Part shown: one piece after another, positions 6,859-10,196 of the stretch | Layout: every line of letters begins with the position of its first letter | Position numbering within the stretch: position 1 is the stretch's first letter | DNA from: JAODBQ01 sp038213195 | Lineage (GTDB): Bacteria; Actinomycetota; Acidimicrobiia; Acidimicrobiales; Ilumatobacteraceae | Direction: 5' to 3' | Assembly: GCA_038213195.1 (NCBI GenBank) | Contig: JBBQTN010000193.1 | Location: 1-10,196, forward strand | Length of the DNA stretch: 10,196 bases | Position numbers and translations under genes: made by a program | Notes under the pieces: model-generated | Database searches by the model: none | What the model saw: the letters and a program-made list of their open reading frames with translations, nothing else | What the model was told of the DNA's origin: nothing

Positions 6859-7605
6859 TCAGCTCGGGTCATTGTTCGGCACGAGCGTCAACTCGTCGAG
6901 GACAACGACGTTCTCGGGATCGAGGACGAAATCGGTCAGCACCAACTCAACGCGTGTGATCGGCATCTCGATGTCGAACGGATCGCCTTCAAGCAGTCTC
7001 GCCACGACTGCCGAGTCGGGTGTGCCGACAAGGCGGGCGATGTTCAGATGGACCGGTTCCGGATCCCGGAACGAGAGAGGCTCCTCTCCGAACTCGCGCA
7101 CGGCAATCGCCAGCGCCTCCCGGGTGTTCGCCCACGCACGCGAAGTAGGTTCGACCTGGATGAACCATTGATTGCCGAGCAGATTGAGCCCGCTGAGGTG
7201 CATCTCGGACCGCGGTGACTGCGCGACAACGGCTCGGAAGACCGAGCGAACCCGGTCACGGCGGCGTTCGGGGAAGGGCCCGAGCTCGCGCTGTGTGAGT
7301 CCGAGGAGGGAGATGTGCAACGACTCGGGAAGGTAGAGATAGCAGTCTCCTGAACGCGCCACGGCCTCCTGGATGGAGCTCACCTGCGCCATGAGGTCGG
7401 GAGCGTTGACAGCCAAACGGGCCACGGCCGAGATGCACAGGCCTTCAGGAACCTTGAACGCACCCGCGCCGACATCCGCGGACAGCTGTCCGCTGCTGTT
7501 GCGTGCAGATGACTCCGCGCGGATGACCGCGAAGCGCTGTCTGGCACGCTCCCGGACCCCCTCCTCTCGCTTCACAAGGCTCCCATCGAGGGCGCAGGCT
7601 CTCAC
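6859..7605 (-). CDS. 2H phosphoesterase-like protein (LigT/RNA ligase-like fold), tentative
   Basis: A 248-residue soluble protein. Two short His motifs in the right order suggest the 2H phosphoesterase superfamily: L-H-I-S-L-L-G with H97 and S99, and P-V-H-L-N-I-A-R with H186 and N188. Members cleave or form 2',3'-cyclic or 2'-5' phosphodiester bonds. Here the second motif is H-x-N instead of H-x-T/S, so activity is uncertain. The start is GTG at 7605, but a better placed GTG at 7575 (GGGAG about 4 nt upstream, giving 238 residues beginning V-K-R-E-E-G) is equally likely. The gene is divergent from the dienelactone hydrolase family gene, 92 bp apart. No signal peptide or membrane segment is seen. 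The call rests on motifs alone. Confidence 0.55.
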   Translation of the reverse strand: MRACALDGSLVKREEGVRERARQRFAVIRAESSARNSSGQLSADVGAGAFKVPEGLCISAVARLAVNAPDLMAQVSSIQEAVARSGDCYLYLPESLHISLLGLTQRELGPFPERRRDRVRSVFRAVVAQSPRSEMHLSGLNLLGNQWFIQVEPTSRAWANTREALAIAVREFGEEPLSFRDPEPVHLNIARLVGTPDSAVVARLLEGDPFDIEMPITRVELVLTDFVLDPENVVVLDELTLVPNNDPS

Positions 7606-7684
7606 GCCCCGGGTGCGTCAACGGCCACACCGACGCGCAACGCGCCGAGAGCCGCACACCTCGCTGGCATGGGGAAGCGCCGGG

Positions 7685-7690
7685 TACGGT
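7685..7690 (+). promoter_or_regulatory. Candidate -10 box of a leaderless promoter for the hydrolase gene
   Basis: TACGGT (TANNNT type), 7 nt before the GTG start, which itself lacks a Shine-Dalgarno. Transcription would begin at or beside the start codon, as is frequent in actinobacteria. No clear -35 box is visible. Confidence 0.4.
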
Positions 7691-7697
7691 CCGCCGG

Positions 7698-8426
7698 GTG
7701 ATCGACCAGCACATCGAGATATCGACCCGCGACGGTGCGATGAACACCTTCGTCACGCATCCCGAAGAAGGCGGCCCCTTTCCGGTCGTCTTCTTCTACA
7801 TGGACGCGCCCGGCAAGCGTGAGGAGTTGCACGACATGGCGCGGCGGCTTGGTTCTGCCGGGTACTACGTCGTGTTGCCGAACCTCTACTACCGCACAGT
7901 GGACGAGTTCGATTCCACAGCGGGCGTGCAGGAGGAGACGTACAAGCGGATGTTCGAGCTGATGGGGACGCTCGACGACGATCTGATCGAATCCGACACG
8001 GCGGCGATGTTCGCTCACATCGACGCCGATCCGAACGCCGACGCGAGCCACGTCGGGTGTGTCGGCTATTGCATGAGCGGCCCGTTCTCGTTCGCAATGG
8101 CCTGTCGCTATCCGGAACGGATCAAGGCTGCGGCTTCTGTCTACGGCGTCCGTCTGTTCGGCGAAGGGTCCTCGGCCGCCATCGCCGACAAGGCCACCGG
8201 CGAGCTGTACTTCGCGTGTGCGGAGCACGACCCGTACGCACCGAAGGAGATGGTCGACGGGCTCGAGTCACACCTGCAGACGATCGGCGCGAACGCACGC
8301 GTCGAGTGGTACCCGGACACGCACCACGGCTTCGCCTTCCCACAGCGCCCCGTCTACGACAAGGCCGCCGCCGAGCGGCACTGGGAACGGCTGTGCTCGC
8401 TGTTCGACCGCAACCTGCGCGGCTGA
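7698..8426 (+). CDS. Dienelactone hydrolase family alpha/beta hydrolase
   Basis: A 242-residue cytoplasmic alpha/beta hydrolase of the dienelactone hydrolase (DLH) family, of usual length. The nucleophile elbow is G-Y-C-M-S-G with C125. The acid is probably D178 in A-C-A-E-H-D-P-Y-A-P and the base H210 in H-H-G-F-A-F. A Glu at 42 or 43 is in the place of the DLH residue that activates the cysteine. Family members open lactones such as dienelactone in aromatic catabolism, or cleave esters; no aromatic ring-cleavage genes are nearby, so the substrate is open. The GTG start has no Shine-Dalgarno, but TACGGT lies 7 nt before it, fitting a leaderless message. The gene ends 57 bp before the selenoprotein gene on the same strand. 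Confidence 0.9.
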   Translation: MIDQHIEISTRDGAMNTFVTHPEEGGPFPVVFFYMDAPGKREELHDMARRLGSAGYYVVLPNLYYRTVDEFDSTAGVQEETYKRMFELMGTLDDDLIESDTAAMFAHIDADPNADASHVGCVGYCMSGPFSFAMACRYPERIKAAASVYGVRLFGEGSSAAIADKATGELYFACAEHDPYAPKEMVDGLESHLQTIGANARVEWYPDTHHGFAFPQRPVYDKAAAERHWERLCSLFDRNLRG

Positions 8427-8471
8427 CCGACACGCAAGGATGACGGGACCGGCGGCGCAGCGCAGCCGATG

Positions 8472-8477
8472 TAGGTT
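8472..8477 (+). promoter_or_regulatory. Candidate -10 box of a leaderless promoter for the selenoprotein gene
   Basis: TAGGTT (TANNNT type), exactly 6 nt before the ATG at 8484, with no Shine-Dalgarno in between. This supports both the chosen start and a promoter of its own, separate from the hydrolase gene upstream. Confidence 0.45.
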
Positions 8478-8483
8478 GCGGCG

Positions 8484-9536
8484 ATGCTGCTCGACACGTT
8501 GACGATCGATCCTGTTGAGCTCGAGGCCCGGACCGGCTGGCAGACGAAGCCGGAGGGGCTGTGCAAGGGGGATCGCTGCGTGCCTGTGCCTCGCGGCGGC
8601 GCCGGCTCGCTCGACGCGAGGATGCTCTCGGAACGACTCGGCATGCCGTTGCTGCACGACGAGGTGACCGGCGTCTGGGTGCTCGGTCCCGAAGGGGGAG
8701 GTCGGGCGCTCACCACGGCGGTCGCCCCCGAGCTGGTGCTTCCCGATGTCGACGGCGAGCCGTTCTCGCTGTCGTCGTTGCGCGGCCGCAAGGTGCTGAT
8801 CGCCGCGTGGGCCAGTTGGTGAGGGTGCCGACTCGACCTGCCCGGGTGGCAGGCACTGCGCGATGAGCTGTACCCGAAGGGCCTGGAGATCGTCACCGTC
8901 GCCCTCGACACCGGGGGCGCCCAGGCGGCGCGGCCATGGATCGAGGCGGCTCGCCCTGAGCACCCATCACTGATCGACCAGGCCCACATCACCGACGAGC
9001 TGTTCGGCTTCGTCAACGTGCCGAACGGGGTGTGGATCGACGAGGACGGCACGCTCGTCCGCCCGGCAGAGCCGGCGTACCCGTTGCGCGAACCGAACGC
9101 AACGAAGTACCTCGACGTCCCCGAAGACACGCCGCAACGGCTCAAGGACATGCTCGCCGAAGCACGCAAGATCACCTCGGATCCGCAGGGATACGTGGCT
9201 GCGTTGCGGGACTGGGTCGAGCACGGGGAACAGAGCCGTTATGCGCTGTCCCCCGACGAGGTGGTCGAGGCGTCGCAGCCGCGTCCAGCCGACCACGCCC
9301 GTGCGGCAGCGGACTTCGAGCTCGGTCAGCACCTCTGGCGAGAGGGTCACCAGGACGCCGCCGTCGCGTGGTTCCGCGAGGCGCATCGACTCCACCCGGA
9401 GAACTGGACCTACAAGCGCCAGGCGTGGTCGTTCGCGGATCCGCTCCAGGGCCCGACTGATCTCTACGACAGCGATTGGCTGACCGACATCCGTGCGATC
9501 GGTGCAGAGAACTACTACCCCCAGCACGCCTGGTGA
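8484..9536 (+). CDS. Thioredoxin/TlpA-like selenoprotein with Sec-Gly-Cys motif (in-frame TGA at 8820-8822 read as selenocysteine)
   Basis: The frame encodes 350 residues if one TGA, codon 113, is read as selenocysteine. Residues about 80-200 form a redoxin/TlpA-like thioredoxin domain: L-P-D-V-D-G-E-P-F-S-L-S-S-L-R-G-R-K-V-L, then A-W-A-S-W-[Sec113]-G-C115-R-L-D-L-P-G-W-Q, E-I-V-T-V-A-L-D, and the likely cis-proline P180 in V-N-V-P-N-G-V-W-I-D-E-D-G. The TGA falls where the family has its attacking cysteine. The N-terminal 75 residues contain a C27-x4-C32 pair, and the C-terminal region (about 271-316) looks like a TPR-type helical pair. There is no signal peptide, so it probably works in the cytoplasm as a thiol/selenol oxidoreductase or peroxidase. 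The true stop is also TGA, so recoding must depend on context. The alternative is a pseudogene or a read error, but the far side shows no decay. Confidence 0.83.
8823..8856 (+). promoter_or_regulatory. Candidate bacterial SECIS element
   Basis: Just after the TGA, CCTGCC (8837-8842) pairs perfectly with GGCAGG (8848-8853) around a five-base loop, CGGGT. The loop begins 20 nt past the TGA and has G as its second base. As I recall the published bacterial SECIS model, it asks for a short hairpin with a G in the first two loop positions at about this spacing. GTGCC (8825-8829) can also pair with GGCAC (8852-8856) to extend the structure across a 5' bulge. It would bind SelB on the mRNA. GC-rich DNA forms hairpins readily, so this is support and not proof. 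Confidence 0.6.
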
Positions 9537-9575
9537 GGCTCCCCTCGCGGTAGGTCGGTGCCGAGCAGAGAACAG

Positions 9576-9589
9576 GCCGTGGGAACGGC
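9576..9589. terminator. Small hairpin between convergent genes, possible weak bidirectional terminator
   Basis: GCCGT-GGGA-ACGGC, a perfect 5-bp stem with a four-base loop, lies in the 65-bp gap between the selenoprotein and cupin gene ends. No T-run follows on either strand, so factor-independent termination would be weak. Confidence 0.3.
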
Positions 9590-9601
9590 GTGTCCTCGCG
9601 A

Positions 9602-9991
9602 CTAGGACTCCGCAGGGCCGTGGTACTCGTCGTCGGTGACCTTGTCCCCCCACGTCGCATCGCCCTCGGTGATGGACAGGTGGGTCATGAAGTGGTCGGG
9701 GGCGGCACCGTGCCAGTGCCACTCGTCGGCCGGCGTGTGCGCCGTGTCGCCGCTGCGGATGATGACGACGGGTTCGCCGCGTGACTGGAGGAGTCCCTGG
9801 CCTTCCGTGACGTAGAGGATCTGTCCGTTGCTGTGCGAGTGCCACGCGGTGCGTGCCTCGGGGTGGAAGTGCACGGCACCGATCGACACTCGCGAGGGCG
9901 GACGCGGCTGGACGATCGGGTCGATCCAGACGTCACCGGTGAACCACTCGGCGGGGCCCTTGTTGGTCCGCTTCCTCGGTTGGATCTGCAT
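9602..9991 (-). CDS. Small cupin protein of the hydroxynitrile lyase-like (GtHNL) type
   Basis: A 129-residue single-domain cupin. It resembles the bacterial manganese cupin hydroxynitrile lyases, such as the one from Granulicella tundricola, in length and in an ordered set of motifs: K-G-P-A-E-W-F-T-G near the start, A-R-T-A-W-H-S-H-x3-Q, then H-W-H-G-A-A-P and M-T-H-L-x-I. The metal ligands would be H51, H53, Q57 and H92; Gln replaces the Glu of the standard cupin motif, as in that family. Most relatives are uncharacterised and may act on other substrates, so lyase activity is only a possibility. The ATG start is clear: AGGAG lies 5 nt upstream (9997-10001). The gene is convergent with the selenoprotein gene and divergent from the VapB-like frame. 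Confidence 0.87.
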   Translation of the reverse strand: MQIQPRKRTNKGPAEWFTGDVWIDPIVQPRPPSRVSIGAVHFHPEARTAWHSHSNGQILYVTEGQGLLQSRGEPVVIIRSGDTAHTPADEWHWHGAAPDHFMTHLSITEGDATWGDKVTDDEYHGPAES

Positions 9992-10039
9992 GGCTGCTCC
10001 TTGTCGGGTGGAGGGCGCCCGTGGAGGGCGTGGTGCGCC

Positions 10040-10062
10040 GTTGGTGTATGAGTCGCACCAAC
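10040..10062. promoter_or_regulatory. Inverted repeat over the start of the VapB-like frame, possible operator
   Basis: GTTGGTG (10040-10046) and CACCAAC (10056-10062) form a perfect 7-bp inverted repeat with a 9-nt spacer that contains the ATG at 10048. VapB-type antitoxins usually repress their own operon through such palindromes, so this could be an operator. It also sits 48 bp upstream of the cupin start on the other strand. Confidence 0.4.
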
Positions 10063-10196
10063 ATCGACATCGATGATGAAGCCTGCCGCAGGGTGATGGC
10101 TCGGTTCCAGCTCAACAACACGGCGCGAGGATCGGTAGACGAGCGGAGCACGCGACCGCAGGTCCGCCCGAGGGAGGCGGTCATTGGAAGGCGCCA
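10048..10196 (+). CDS. N-terminus of a VapB-like antitoxin, possibly degenerate (partial, runs off right edge)
   Basis: The frame opens M-S-R-T-N-I-D-I-D-D-E-A-C-R-R-V-M-A-R-F, a close match to the DNA-binding N-terminus of VapB-type type II antitoxins. In such proteins a short K-R-E-A-V segment normally follows almost at once. Here about 19 unrelated residues come first, and only then R-E-A-V. This suggests an insertion, an altered gene or a decayed remnant. No stop appears before the window ends, and the toxin gene, if any, lies outside. There is no clear Shine-Dalgarno. The N-terminal match is short (about 20 residues), so the call is tentative. Confidence 0.4.
   Translation, partial: MSRTNIDIDDEACRRVMARFQLNNTARGSVDERSTRPQVRPREAVIGRR

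Noticed and set aside
8484..8822. A stand-alone 112-residue protein ending at the TGA, or a pseudogene
   Set aside because: The same frame continues without any further stop and with thioredoxin family features to 9536, and the TGA replaces precisely the catalytic cysteine. A pseudogene or read error remains possible but is less likely.
9018..9536. A separate 172-residue gene starting at GTG 9018
   Set aside because: It begins in the middle of the thioredoxin fold, at the cis-Pro strand, in the same frame as the upstream part. It is the downstream portion of the selenoprotein.
1..10196. tRNA, rRNA, insertion sequence or phage genes
   Set aside because: None was recognised by reading: no transposase or integrase motifs and no cloverleaf-like sequence with a T-arm consensus were noticed. 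A tRNAscan-SE run would be needed to exclude a selC tRNA fully.

Overview
The window is a 10.2 kb stretch of GC-rich bacterial DNA. Its codon use favours G or C in third positions, GTG and TTG starts are common, and several genes appear to be read from leaderless messages. Together with the liv gene style (a twin-arginine lipoprotein binding protein and a fused permease-ATPase), this suggests an actinobacterium, perhaps of the Acidimicrobiia. The placement is an inference from sequence style and no marker gene confirms it.

Layout. On the left (1-4159, minus strand) lies a branched-chain amino acid or amide type ABC importer operon: livK (binding lipoprotein), livH (permease), and a livM-livG fusion (permease joined to ATPase) that runs off the left edge. 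Next is a 0.49 kb non-coding, repeat-bearing divergent promoter region. A class I SAM-dependent methyltransferase (plus, 4646-5536) then overlaps, tail to tail, a SnoaL-like/GNAT fusion protein (minus, 5523-6641) whose linker is built from a 33-residue tandem repeat. A short 2H-phosphoesterase-like gene (minus, 6859-7605) is divergent from a dienelactone hydrolase family gene (plus, 7698-8426). A thioredoxin/TlpA-like gene follows (plus, 8484-9536), then a small cupin (minus, 9602-9991). At the right edge is the start of a VapB-antitoxin-like, possibly decayed, reading frame (plus, from 10048).

Main discovery. The thioredoxin-like gene carries one in-frame TGA at 8820-8822, exactly where the N-terminal catalytic cysteine of the family should be (W-A-S-W-[TGA]-G-C-R). 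The frame stays fully open and family-like for another 237 codons on the far side. A perfect 6-bp hairpin with a five-base loop begins 14 nt after the TGA and its loop 20 nt after it, as in a bacterial SECIS element. The best reading is a 350-residue selenoprotein with a Sec-Gly-Cys redox motif, which routine gene calling would split into two truncated pieces. The selA/B/C/D genes needed to decode it are not in this window.

Working together. The liv genes form one import system. The remaining genes are single enzymes on alternating strands with short gaps and no obvious common pathway. They look like ordinary chromosomal accessory content. No transposase, integrase, CRISPR array, rRNA or tRNA was recognised.
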